A stretch of DNA of 64,000 nucleotides from Pyrocephalus nanus. Taxonomy: Eukaryota > Chordata > Aves > Passeriformes > Tyrannidae. A model generated the notes under the pieces. It did no database searches and was not told the origin of the DNA. It worked only from the letters and a program-made list of their open reading frames with translations. The position numbers and the translations under genes are program-made. The stretch spans positions 3,083,501 to 3,147,500 of the forward strand of contig CM076265.1 in NCBI GenBank assembly GCA_038380795.1, given 5' to 3'. Each line of letters starts with the position of its first letter. Within the stretch, counting starts at the first letter, position 1. Positions 25,862-36,684 of this stretch are shown here, one piece after another.

Positions 25862-25907
25862 GGGGGCGGAGCGGGGAGCGGGGCCCGGGGCGGGGCGGAG
25901 GGTCGGG
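25862..25907 (+). promoter_or_regulatory. G-run cluster with quadruplex potential
   Basis: Seven runs of three or more G (25862-25866, 25873-25876, 25880-25883, 25887-25890, 25892-25895, 25900-25902, 25905-25907) lie within 46 bases, 44-89 bases before the RCN1 start codon. This meets simple G-quadruplex rules and overlaps the GC boxes. Formation in cells is inference. Confidence 0.5.
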
Positions 25908-25950
25908 CCGGTCGGAGCGGGGCTGTGGGAGCGGGGTGCGGGTTGGGGCC

Positions 25951-26177
25951 ATGGCGGGTGTGGGTGCGGGCCGGGCGCTGCTGCTGCTGCTGCTGCCGGC
26001 GCTGCTGCTGGCGGCCGGAGCGCTGGGCAAGCCCACGGCGCGGCAGGAGCGGGCGCGGCCCGGAGCCCAGCACGACGACCGGCCCGGCTTCCAGTACGAC
26101 CACGAGGCCTTCCTGGGCAAGGAGGAGGCGCGGAGCTTCGACCAGCTGAGCCCGGAGGAAAGCCGGGAGCGCCTGGG
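25951..26177 (+). CDS. RCN1: RCN1 coding exon 1
   Basis: Codes for the start codon, the signal peptide (core [15 protein letters not shown]) and an acidic/basic linker ending SPEESRERL plus two bases of a glycine codon. The donor is GG/GTGAGG. Codons are very GC-rich, unlike the later exons, because the exon lies in the CpG island. Confidence 0.97.
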
Positions 26178-29100
26178 GTGAGGCGGCCGGACGGGGCGGC
26201 GGACGTGGCAGGGGGAGGGCCCGGCGTGGGGGATGCCTTGCCTTGGTGTCACGGCGGGGTGGGATGCTCTGTGCCCGCTCCATGGACCCTTCAGTGCAGC
26301 ACCCTGTGCCCCAGTGTAGTCTCCTATATCCCAGTGCAGCACCCTGTATCCCAGTGTAGTATCCTGTACCCCGGTGTGGCAGCGATAGCTCTGAAATCAT
26401 AGAACATTAAGAGGTGGGAAGGGAACTTGAATACCATCTAGTCCCAATTCGCCACCCCCTGCCGTGGGCAGGGACACCTCCCACTAAGACCAAGTTGATC
26501 AAGGCCTTACCCAGCCTGGCTTTGAATTCCACCAGGGTTGGGGCATCCACAGCCTCCCTGTTTCCGTGCCTCACCACCCGCACAGGGAAAAATGTCTTCC
26601 TAATATCTAACCTGAATTCCCCCTCTCTCAATTCCTGCCCGTTGCTCCTTGTCCTATCACGGCTGTTCCTGATAAAGAGTCCGTCTCTGGTTTCCCTGTA
26701 GGCCCCTTCAGATACTGGGAGGTTGCCACGAGGTCTCCATGCAACCTTCTCTTCTCCAGCCCCAACTTTCTCAGCCTAATTCTCTCACACCCTGCTGGTT
26801 TTGTGAAGGAGCAGCCAACAATTCATCACTTTGGTGTTTTTCTCTCCTGCCTTTCCTGGCCCTACAGCAGCAAGCCTTGTGGAGGGAGCTGCTGTTCATA
26901 GTGCTGCGCCTGGAGTTGGACAGACCTCACCTGTTGCTGGAGGGCTTTGCTGCTACAGCTCCCCAACTCCGGGTCACTTGTTCCCACCACATCGATGTGA
27001 ATCAAGTTTAAATCACTCCTTATTTACAGCTACGTTTACAAGTCCGCTTGAAGCATCTTCCCACAGCTTTTCCACTTGAGACATCTTTGCCCACTGTGTT
27101 TCTGTGTTGCTCTCGCTTCCATGCTGCTGCCAGGAATCTACAGGAAGCCAGATCATTAGGCAGAACTAAGTTTAACAGGAATTAAGGGAAGATCCTTTAA
27201 TGCAGTTACTGGCAAGGAGATAATTTGAAATATCTGCACATTCTCACTAAGATTCCCCTTGCCTCGTAAAGTACCGTAGGGAATGGTACTCACTGATTGT
27301 CTGTCTAGGTCCATCCTAAGACCTTGTTCTCAGCGTACAGGATTTATGACCTAGATTCTTACGAAAGCGTGTCACTGAAACGGACGTGCCTTATTAAAAT
27401 TGGTCTGCACCTACACCAGAAGAGATAATTCAGCTGGGGGTATGATTTAACAATACAGCTGCTTTTAAACAGTGTTTACAAACGTTGGCTCAGCAAGGGA
27501 AGAAGCTTAACTTGTGGTGATCTCAGCGTGTGCCCCTTGGAGAGGTGACACAGGCACATTAAGCTACAGCCACTGTCAGTAACCTTTTAAAGGGAGGTGA
27601 CAGGAGTGTCCCTCGGAGGACCAAAGCACACACTATGAGGGGAGCATTGTGCATCAGAATATCAGAGATCCTGAGGGGCCCTGTGGGAAAGTTTCATAAC
27701 TTTCAGCATTTCCCAAGCTTGTAATTTTGGATAAGGTACTGTGAGCTAAAGAAAGGATTTTAAAAACATTTCATGTCCTAATAATCAGATATGCTTACCC
27801 CCCCCTTCCCCTCCCCAGTTTCATTAGGGGCAACCCCAGTGGGTTACAGATAGAGTCACTTCTCAGCAAGTGATTGGCTTTTAGGGAGAAGACAGATTTA
27901 AATAAAAGCTATTTCTAAATGATTTCTGGGACATACAGTCTGCTGCTCTAACCAAAGTACATGCTGCTGTATTTATTTTACCTTGCTTAGGAAGGGTGGC
28001 AGGACGTCCATCATCCCAATGACCAATGGTGGGGCTGGATCCCAGGGCTAGGCATCATTAATGCAAAGCCACTCTCACCTTCTTCCAGCAAACAAAAAGG
28101 AACTAGCTAGCATAGAAAAATAGCCCTGCACACTCTACCTGCAACCTCAGTTGCATCCCTTCTCCCTGTCCTCCCACGCTGGATCACTTGGCAAAGGAGG
28201 AATCCCACACTGCCCATCCACGTGCAGTACTGCAACTCACCTGTCTTTGGAGAAGCGAGATGTAATCCTGGAGGTGGGCTGAGGAGGAGGGGAGCGGGGC
28301 TGCAGGCATCTGAACCTTCTCCCTGCCGTTTGTGAGTGGTCTGCCACTTTTAAGAGAACACAGAAGACGATTAGAGATCCTCACAAAATAAACGTTTCTG
28401 CTTTATATACAGACCAAAGCCAGAGTTTATCAACGTGCAGTTGTACTCACATCAGGTGCAGAGAAAGTAAACTTTCAGGTATTTACACACCTGTGCAGGT
28501 AAATTCCTGTATAGGAGCTGGAATTTTATGTCTCTTAACATGCTCCTTGAATTTTTTTCTGTATTTAAGAATTCACCATTTAAACCTGAGGCACTAGGGC
28601 TTTTCAGACCGGTCAATGTGCATTAGCTTAGAATGATCACAAGCCATTTTACAGGTAATTTATCAATATAAAAAGTGAGGTCCACAGTCCATATAGTAGC
28701 TTGATACCCGTGCCTTTGGGAGTCTGAAGGCAAAACTATTTCATTGTCTCCATCTTCAGCTGAGAAGCAGAGTGAAACAGTGCACATGGATGCAATGGAC
28801 CTATAAAAACAGGTGAAAAGGAAGAGGCATAAAACATCTACCAAACAGTCCTGACTTCTTGCATGTTAAAAATAGCCAAGAGCTACTGCCAAAATAATTT
28901 ATTATAATTAATACATTTAACAATAGAAAGAAATACCATATAAACCAATCAAATTCATTGTGGGGAAAATCTGTTGACAAATACAGTCCATCATGCAGTG
29001 AAAGGGACCGTTGGCAGTCAATTCTCCATGAGATTTATGCAAAATAGAAAAGGTTTTCTACTCAGTTAATTCATACTTTACTAATTCAGAAAGCAAATTC

Positions 29101-32100
29101 AGCAGCCCCTTTTTCCCCCCCCCCATTGCTCAGAAATGGCATGTTTATAAAATCAGTCTGATACCATCAGACTGGCACAAGATTGCTGGGAATTCAGCAG
29201 AAGCTGCTGCTGTTATTTGACTACTTACCACTTTCATAGGTAAGGCTTGTGAAAGGACATTGCTTCACTACTCAAGCAGTTCCAGTTGGCCAGGGTTGGT
29301 TTCTCTGTGGAGAACCAAAATGTTGAATTGAAAAGAGTTTTTAAAAGTGGAGAACCTTTCCCTGGGTCCTTTGGCTGCCTGAAGGTTTAGGAATGTCAAC
29401 TCAGGATTTAGGTAAGTCAGCTCCTGCTTTTACCCCTTTCATACCAATGACATGTAGGTATTCCGTGGGCACAGCAAGTCAGCATTGCCCTATTTTTGTT
29501 TTTTTTAACGTAGTTTTTCAGGTGAGTTTTATCTGCAGCTGTGTGCAGAACGTTACAAAGACAGGAGTTTCCCTGGAAGCACACCAGCACCTTTCACCCC
29601 TGATTTCAACAGCACTTGAAGGTGGCAGCTTTACCCAGGACAGTGGTTTATGTCCCACCTGCCACCAGTGACTGGAGACCTGCTGCAAACTAATATTGCT
29701 TTAGCAAGTAGCAGGCATTCCTGGCAATCCCAGCAATATTGTTTTCCCATGGGAATGGAAGGAAAGAAACAGCAGTGGAAGGACAGGCATGGAAGGGAAG
29801 ACTGCACATGGTGTATATGACTGCATAATGCTGGGGATGTAAGTCACTCCACCCAATCTGCTGGAAAGGCAAGGGAGAAACTGCAGGTGTCCACCACATC
29901 CTAGATTTTTGCCCTGGTTGCCTCCAGCAAGCTCAAGTACAGACATTCTCCTGTAGTGAAGTTGGTGCCTCCTGCTCCGAGCCAGCCTGGCCACTCCCTA
30001 TTGACAGGGAAGAACAAGTGCCCCTAAGACAGTAGACACAACCTAAGAAAGCCAGGTATTATCTGAGGTTCCCTTTGTTCACTAATTTTGATTGCACAGG
30101 TTCCATTTACAAGTTATTTGTAACGATATTTGAATAATGAATAGAGTACTCAAAAAAGACCGGTAGGGCAGCTTTATGAGTTTTGAGTACTCCTTTTTTT
30201 TTGTGGAAAATCAGAGCCAGATAAAGATTACTAGAAGTGGCCTTGATATGCAGGGTTTTTTTTTCTGCCAACCCTTTAGGACTCTGATCTCTTTCTTTAC
30301 AGGAAGATTGTGGATAGAATAGATGACAACAAAGATGGCTATCTCACAACAGAGGAGTTAAAAACCTGGATTAAGCGGGTACAGAAGCGCTATATCTACG
30401 AAAACGTGGCTAAAGTTTGGAAGGACTATGATCTAAACAAGGACAATAAAATTGCCTGGGAAGAATACAAACAAGCCACATATGGTTATTATCTAGGTAA
30501 GAGAATGTTTTCAGATTGTATGATCAAGGATTTTGGGGATTATAAGGTATGAAGTTCGGTGTCTCGTTCAGGTCTCTTGAAAATCACATTAAATTTTGTA
30601 AATGCTCAGAGGTCAAAAGCACTTCATAGTTAATTATTGCAGCCCACCAGCACAAAGAAGGTTTTGTAGAGATATCATTAAATGTACTAACACAGCTGAA
30701 TTAAAGTCTCCTCCGGTTAAAAATATATTATTTTTAATATTTAAAATAGTATTTTAATTAAAAATATTTATATTGTGTAATTAACTATGTTTGTTAATTC
30801 ACTCTGTCTAAAATCTTCATTCTAGATGCTAAAAAATGAATCTAAGCTTTAACAAAGTTATTCATTAAAATTGTTTTGGAGAATAACTTGCTTCAGACTG
30901 TGATCCACTGCAGATGAAAATTCTTAACAAATCAGTCAAAAAGAAACATTTATTGAAAAATATACCCGAATTCTGCCCTCACCCTTTTGCTTTGCTTTTT
31001 ATAACTTAATGAAGGGAAATGAGGAGAAGAGATCACTTAAGCTAAAAGGGCAATACTGACAGAGCAACAAATCAGTATTAATTGACCATTTATATTTACT
31101 GGAAATGAGAAAGCAATATTTACCTACCGGAGAGACAGTTTCTAGAGCAAGCTTCCAGTAGCAATAATCATTCCAACGTCTACCTTAGATTAAAATGGAG
31201 CCTGTTACATCTGTGGAAGGAAATATTTGACACACAATCCCTGCAGCATTATCCCTGGGAAGCCTTCTCAGCCCTTTTGTCTTTGCTCTCTGTAATCCCC
31301 AAGATTCAGAGAACAGCTACTACACTGTGGGCTTGTGTTAATGAATGCTTAAAATTCCCATCTGTAATTCCTGGCCTAGTCTTTTTCACCTGTGTTTGTC
31401 TCCCAACATCTGATTTGCGAAATTGTTATGAATATTTTTCACGTCTGAAGTCAGTTTAATGATCCTATTAAAAAAAAATTATATCAAATACCATTCCTTT
31501 TATGCCACTGAACACCCTGAAAGAATGTCATTGTTTTAAACTGAAAATAATTGTTAGGTTCCCTGCAGCAGAGGCGTAGCAGTTAGATAATTTCAGACAG
31601 TCTGCCACCTTCTGAAACCACCTTTCTTTGGTTTGCCTGCTTCTTGAAACTGCAAAGTTGTGTAGATCATATTAATTCCTAAAGAAGAATAAAACTTCTG
31701 GGAATGAAATCTACCCCAAATGCTGCCTCAGTGGTGCTTGTAAAGGCAGGTAAAATATAAATCTGTGAGGACTAATATATAATACTGCAAAATCCTTTAT
31801 CCTGGATTGCAACATAAGAAATTCACCTCTACTATTGTCACCTTCAAAAATCAAAACATGTACTTGACCCCTGAATTAAAAACTTCACAGGAAAGAGTAG
31901 CCTTTGTATTTCTACACTCAAACAACAAGTTGGGGAGCTTCATTGTGCTAGTGTGTTTTAAAGGAAAACACTTTTGAGATCATCTTGATTAATTTGCAGA
32001 AAATCCAGAAGAATTCCAAGATGCAACTGATCAGCACAGTTTTAAGAAAATGCTGCCCAGAGATGAAAGACGATTCAAAACTGCAGATCTGGATGGAGAC

Positions 32101-35100
32101 TTGGCTGCCACTCGAGAAGAATTCACTGCCTTCCTCCACCCAGAGGAGTTTGAGCACATGAAAAACATTGTTGTCCTAGTAAGCAGAGCAAAATCAATGC
32201 CATTATTTTCACTTTTATTTTTATGGATGAGCTTTGAAGTGCTTCTCTAACCTTTCCAGGCAGGGTTTAGAAGGAGACACACACATAATAGCTAAGTGGG
32301 GAACAGAAAGGGATGCCTTTCATGAAATCCACTTGATTTAGAACTCTCAATATAAAAAAGACTTGTTAAGTGCACTTAGACAGCTCCTAAATGGAATCAA
32401 GAAACGGTCTTGGGGCACAGACTTAAACCAAAATAAAAGGAGGGGTATGCTGACATGCAGCACCCAAGTGTTTCATGCAAGCTTGTATCTGCCCCTGACT
32501 TTAGCATGGTGTTCAGTTCATTCATACAGGGAATTTTTTCACCATGAAAGGATATTTGTGTATTCATTGTATAAACAACAATGACACTGGCATTAGTAAG
32601 AGCACAATCACTCGTGTGCAAGGGCAGGTCAAGGCCTCAAAAACATTAAATGATCAAAGAGGCAAATAGTCAGAATTCTCAGCTTTTTTTTCTTGGTTAC
32701 TTCGATGCAAAACTATTTTCCAGGAAACCTTGGAAGACATAGACAAAAATGGGGATGGTTTCGTGGATCAAGATGAATACATTGGTAAGTATTGATACTT
32801 GTTTCTTATATAATCTCCAATCCATATTTTCCATCTCTCAAATCTGCAGCAGCATCAACAACCCAGGGATAAACAGTTCCCTGTTCCAGTTCAACTATTT
32901 TATACAAACCACCCAACCCAGAAAGCTTAATTTCATTTTAGGCAGACGGCAACATCACCAGGAAAAGGTTCCTCACACTTACCAGCATAAGATCCTCCTC
33001 ATGTTCTCATGTAACTCAGCTAAGAGTTATATGAGAATAAGAGAAGAGGATCTGGAATAATATTTTTCATGAGAGGGATATTCTCTGTATACTAAATGAC
33101 ATTAACAGGAAGATTAGAAAGTGAATTAATCTTTTCCCAAGTTTGAATATTACTCAGATATGCAAAACAGCTGGGAAGCACACACTGCAAAAAGAGAAAA
33201 TTCACCTTTTCTTTCCACTAGTTTTTTCTCCTAGTTTAATTAGTAAGTAAAGCCCCACACTTCTCTAATGGTGATACCACTGTATTTCCTCTAGAAATGG
33301 AAGATACACTGAAAAATGAACTGCGCTAAAGATTTAAGATTCTGAAAGAAGTTGTGAAATGCGTGAAAGTTAGCAGTGCATTACTGCAGTGGCAGAAAGA
33401 GAACAAAGTGGGAAACACCCTCAGCAGATCAGTCACAGTTAATTTACACAAACTTAGTCACACCAGGCAGTTGGCTGCTGTCGTGCACTTAGACCCATGA
33501 AGACAAAACAGAACCAGGAGTGGGGAGCAGCAGTACATGATACATTTTAGCCTTTTGAATCATTACTGCTATACCAGAACCCGCCCCCCTCTCCACTGCA
33601 CTCACTTTGATGGGTTTTAAATCGAGAAAGCAGCACCAGGAAGGCATTAGTGCAAACTTGGATGAATCTTCCTGTTTCAAGTGGTGCTGTAAAGATCGCT
33701 TCGCACAGAATCAGGAGCAGCGTACATACCTTAATTAATGGCAGGGGGTTCTGTTCCCTGTAAATTATATTTAGCCCAGAAAGTGAGTGCTATTCATTTA
33801 TGACTGAAATAACAGAGCAGCATAATTTCCACAGTAATTTCAGTTCATTCAGTGACATTACCTACATATAATTATAAGGTAATTGTCAACATTTGTTACC
33901 ATGTGAATGCAGGTTTTTCTTGTCTTCTATAGATAGGAACATAGAATGTTCTAGTCACGATCACCCCACATTGGCAAGGATGATAAAAATCAAATTGACA
34001 GGACGTGTCAGTTGCTTCAAATAAACAATATAATTTGCACTTTAAAAAATGAAAAAAAGAAAGTGAATGTGTTGTCTGAAGTTTCCTTCATGAGTTGAGA
34101 AAACTATGCTTAAATAGTCTTACTTCCCTTTTTTCAGGTGTAATTATTTTTTAATTTTGATGAAGTCAGGGTTAAGAAACCAACAGAAAACTAAATCTCT
34201 TCTTTGATGGTTTATGAGGAGACAAGAAAAAGAAGTCCAAAAATGTCAGTCTCTACATCGAGTATTTGATGGGGAAATCTGCCGAAGGTTATAGAATGAT
34301 TCCTCCCTCCTTCCCTTTCTTTCCTCCTGTTTTGTTTTTTACAAAATTTGTTTTAGATTCACAGAAACAGCAGAGCAAAACATCCCTTATCATGTTGAGC
34401 AAAGAGAACTAAATTCTTACTGTGCATGGGCAGGTGACAGAACATTTCAGGGACGCTGTGGACAGTGGCAATAGAGAACTCACACACTGCAGAGTCAGGG
34501 GAGGCTACTCCTAGCTTTGAAATCAGCATTTATGTTTTTTCATTTATGGGTATCAGCCAGCCTCTGGCCCTGAGACCAGCCTGGTGGGGTTCACTTCTCC
34601 TTAGCACATCCTTGACAACCAAACACAAAAGGCATAGGAGAGGAGGAGCAGTATCAAGAAGCAGGCTTTAATTCTATTTAGAAAAGTGGAAGGCTCGAGG
34701 AACAAGCAGCCCTGATGAGCAAAAAAAAAAAAAAAACCAAAAAAAACCAATTAGCCACAGTGACCAGCAGAACAAAGTGGACACACTACTCGTCATTTGG
34801 AAGGCCTGTGATGCAAAAACCAGTTCAGTTACAAATCACTTGCTCTTTAATAATCGCTGCTCCTGTCCTAACTCTGTTTGTGCAGATAGCAGCTGCCACT
34901 GTGGCGTTGTCCTGCCGATGCTTCCTAAATATAGCACAGGACTGATGTGATCTCTGCATCCCGTGTCACAAATGGTGCTCCATCCCGAGGTACCAATCTA
35001 TGACAAGTGCCCCTATGCCTGTGGTTTTTCACAGAATGCACCACTGATTCATGACTTCTCCAGCTCATTCTTTGTAGGAGAGTATTTTCTGCTGGAATGT

Positions 35101-36684
35101 GCTACAGCACTGCGTGGTTAAAACAAGACTCGTCTACTAAGCTGAATTGTCTCTTACACAGAGCTCTCTAAAAGCAGGATAAAAGCCTGCAAGTTCCATT
35201 TAGCAATTTTTTGTTTGCCTAAGTTTCCCCTGTGCCTTTTTTTCTTTAATCACTCCCTGCTGGCTGGAGTTTGATCTTATCCACAAAGACATTTGCTGGC
35301 AGGGACAAGATAAAATGGCTGAGTTCCTTTCTCCCCATGTGACTGAAGCACTAAAGCTTGTGATTGCTATTTAACTCAAGACCCTTAGAGAATTTTTTCA
35401 TTCTGAAATTCAGTGATGATGGCCTTTGAACACATTCACCTCTCATGTTAGCCTGACCAGGAGTACACAGTTAAGAGACAAGGGTAATGTAAGAAAGGAC
35501 AGAATCACCAGCAGTGAAGAAATAGGCCTGAAAGAAGATGCACACAGCTACTCTATTTACACCCCACATTTAATTTTCTGTACAAAGAGATGCTGTGCAA
35601 AGAGTGAAAAGTTTGGTCTTCCTCTGAGGAACACTGTGCACATGTCTTTAGCCTGTGCATAATTTGCAAATTAAATATGACTCGAGTGAGACCTTTTATT
35701 TCCTTTCCAGCTGATATGTTTGCAAATGAAGAGGGTGGACCAGAGCCTGAGTGGGTGATTACAGAGCGTGAACAGTTTGCAGATTTTCGTGACCTCAACA
35801 AGGATGGAAAGATGGACAAAGATGAGATTCAGCACTGGATTCTCCCACAAGACTATGATCATGCCCTGGCTGAAGCCAGGCACTTGGTCTATGAGTCTGA
35901 TGTAGACAAGGTATGTAGCATTCTACTGTAGTTTTTAAAAGAGTAATACAATCTGTTATGGTTTGTTTTTGTTTTTTTTTTTTTAAATGTCAGCTTGCAG
36001 CAATTTTTTCCTGATGACTTTTCATATTAGTACACTTTAAATGGAGTTTCAGAGGCTAGAATTGCTGGTGCATTAATGTTTCCATGCCAGTTTCAGTTGG
36101 GAGGGTTAGAATCACAAAGTAAAAGTAGTAAAATAGTTTGTCAGCTCCAGAAGTTCCCTCGGCTTTCATTAGGTGAGATAAGAATCTATTTGTCATCTTA
36201 AGCATGGGTGTTTTAACACAGTAGAAATACTCTTTTCCTTTAAGGTGGTCATGACTTTGGAATGTTAATTTAGATTACAAGGGGAAAATAAAGATCTATT
36301 TACATAGGGGGTAGCAAAATCAGTTCTATAATCAAGCACATACCTTTCACTAAAGACTGACTCAGTGCATCCACTTCCTGTAGTGTGGCACACTCGAGTC
36401 CAGGTGATGATCTTCACAGGTGTGTTGTGAGCGAAGTGTGAACCTGAAAAGCCAAAAAATTCTTACTCAGAGAATTTGTAAATTGCTGACATAAGCAACC
36501 ATCTTCAGCAAAGTACACCAGAGGATTTTCATTCTTTGGAAATGTTCTCACAGAGGTTTTGTTTTCCTCCTGCCAGGATCAAAAACTAACGAAAGAGGAG
36601 GTTCTTGACAACTGGAATATGTTCGTTGGAAGTCAAGCTACTAATTATGGGGAGGACCTCACAAGAAACCACGATGAGCTATGA
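25951..36684 (+). CDS. RCN1: Reticulocalbin 1 (six coding exons)
   Basis: RCN1 is a soluble Ca2+-binding protein of the endoplasmic reticulum lumen, in the CREC family with calumenin, and is linked to ER calcium buffering and protein folding. Coding exons are 25951-26177, 30303-30496, 32000-32178, 32724-32784, 35711-35910 and 36577-36684. All introns are GT-AG and the phases join to 969 nt, 322 residues (human is 331). Residues 1 to about 25 form a leucine-rich signal peptide. Six EF-hand loops start at D83, D119, D170, D207, D248 and D284, each with an acidic residue at position 12. The protein ends NHDEL, an ER retrieval signal; the near-identical C-terminus ([14 protein letters not shown]) separates RCN1 from RCN2, RCN3 and calumenin. 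The start was chosen for its strong context (GCCATGG) ahead of the signal peptide. No frameshift or missing key residue was seen. Confidence 0.98.
26292..26380 (+). repeat. 20-bp minisatellite, about 4.5 copies
   Basis: Units start at 26292, 26312, 26332 and 26352, with a half unit at 26372. They alternate between a CAGTGCAGCACCCTGT form (units 1 and 3) and a CAGTGTAGT form (units 2 and 4), so the true repeat may be a 40-bp dimer. It starts 115 bases after exon 1. Confidence 0.9.
26395..26787 (-). mobile_element. CR1 LINE 3' fragment, antisense in RCN1 intron 1
   Basis: On the plus strand it reads as the reverse complement of a CR1 end. It opens with the tail (AATCATAGAAC), then CCTGCCGTGGGCAGGGACAC, GGGGCATCCACAGCCTCCCT, TCTTCCTAATATCTAACCTG, CTGATAAAGAGTCCGTCTCT and CTTCTCTTCTCCAG. 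About 390 bases of the last part of the element remain, 5'-truncated and without intact coding sequence. Confidence 0.93.
30144..30192. repeat. 12-bp inverted repeat before RCN1 exon 2
   Basis: GAGTACTCAAAA (30144-30155) and TTTTGAGTACTC (30181-30192) are perfect reverse complements around a 25-base spacer. Each arm also contains the 8-bp palindrome GAGTACTC. The right arm is 111 bases before exon 2. Confidence 0.8.
30303..30496 (+). CDS. RCN1: RCN1 coding exon 2 (EF-hands 1 and 2)
   Basis: Acceptor TTTCTTTACAG, donor CTAG/GTAAGA. It encodes [18 protein letters not shown] (EF loop D83-E94) and [15 protein letters not shown] (loop D119-E130), ending TYGYYL plus one base. Confidence 0.97.
32000..32178 (+). 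CDS. RCN1: RCN1 coding exon 3 (EF-hand 3)
   Basis: Acceptor AATTTGCAG, donor CTA/GTAAGC. It encodes [21 protein letters not shown] and the loop [12 protein letters not shown] (D170-E181). Alanine at loop position 7 contributes only through its backbone, so the acidic positions 1, 3, 5 and 12 remain. The exon ends in phase 0. Confidence 0.97.
32724..32784 (+). CDS. RCN1: RCN1 coding exon 4 (EF-hand 4)
   Basis: Short 61-nt exon encoding [20 protein letters not shown], a canonical EF loop D207-E218. Acceptor TTTTCCAG, donor TTG/GTAAGT. Confidence 0.97.
33295..33329 (+). other. Possible alternative terminal exon of RCN1 in intron 4
   Basis: A good acceptor (GTATTTCCTCTAG, ending 33294) is followed by a sequence that, joined to the phase-1 end of exon 4, reads [11 protein letters not shown] and stops at 33327-33329. 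An AATAAA lies downstream at 34020-34025. Use of this exon would give a protein of about 231 residues lacking EF-hands 5 and 6 and HDEL. This rests only on splice-site and phase agreement. Confidence 0.2.
35711..35910 (+). CDS. RCN1: RCN1 coding exon 5 (EF-hand 5)
   Basis: Acceptor CCTTTCCAG, donor AAG/GTATGT. It encodes [16 protein letters not shown], the EF loop [12 protein letters not shown] (D248-E259), the [15 protein letters not shown] helix that is highly conserved in RCN1, and the first half of EF loop 6 (D284 to K287). Confidence 0.97.
36577..36684 (+). CDS. RCN1: RCN1 coding exon 6 (EF-hand 6 end and HDEL)
   Basis: Acceptor CTCCTGCCAG. It completes EF loop 6 (DQKLTKEE, ending E295) and encodes [20 protein letters not shown] followed by HDEL and TGA at 36682-36684. 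The HDEL form rather than KDEL is typical of RCN1. Confidence 0.98.
   Translation, partial: DQKLTKEEVLDNWNMFVGSQATNYGEDLTRNHDEL

Larger units (their letters stand above)
25682..26280 (+). promoter_or_regulatory. RCN1: RCN1 CpG-island promoter
   Basis: A sharp switch from AT-rich flank to very GC- and CpG-rich sequence covers the 5' UTR, exon 1 and the start of intron 1. A CCAAT box lies at 25848-25852. Sp1-type GC boxes include GGGGGCGG at 25862 and GGGGCGGGGCGG at 25887-25898. No TATA box is visible, as expected for a broadly expressed ER-protein gene. The start site was not determined. An ATG at 25851 is out of frame with RCN1 and would be an upstream start only if transcription begins before it. 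Confidence 0.85.
26178..30302 (+). other. RCN1: RCN1 intron 1
   Basis: 4.1-kb intron. It starts inside the CpG island and holds a 20-bp minisatellite, an antisense CR1 fragment and, just before exon 2, a 12-bp inverted repeat. No further exon was recognised. Confidence 0.9.

Noticed and set aside
25647..26402. Minus-strand frames of 231 and 240 codons and a plus-strand frame of 192 codons over RCN1 exon 1
   Set aside because: GC-rich CpG-island sequence lacks stop codons in most frames; the true frame is fixed by the signal peptide and the splice phase to exon 2.
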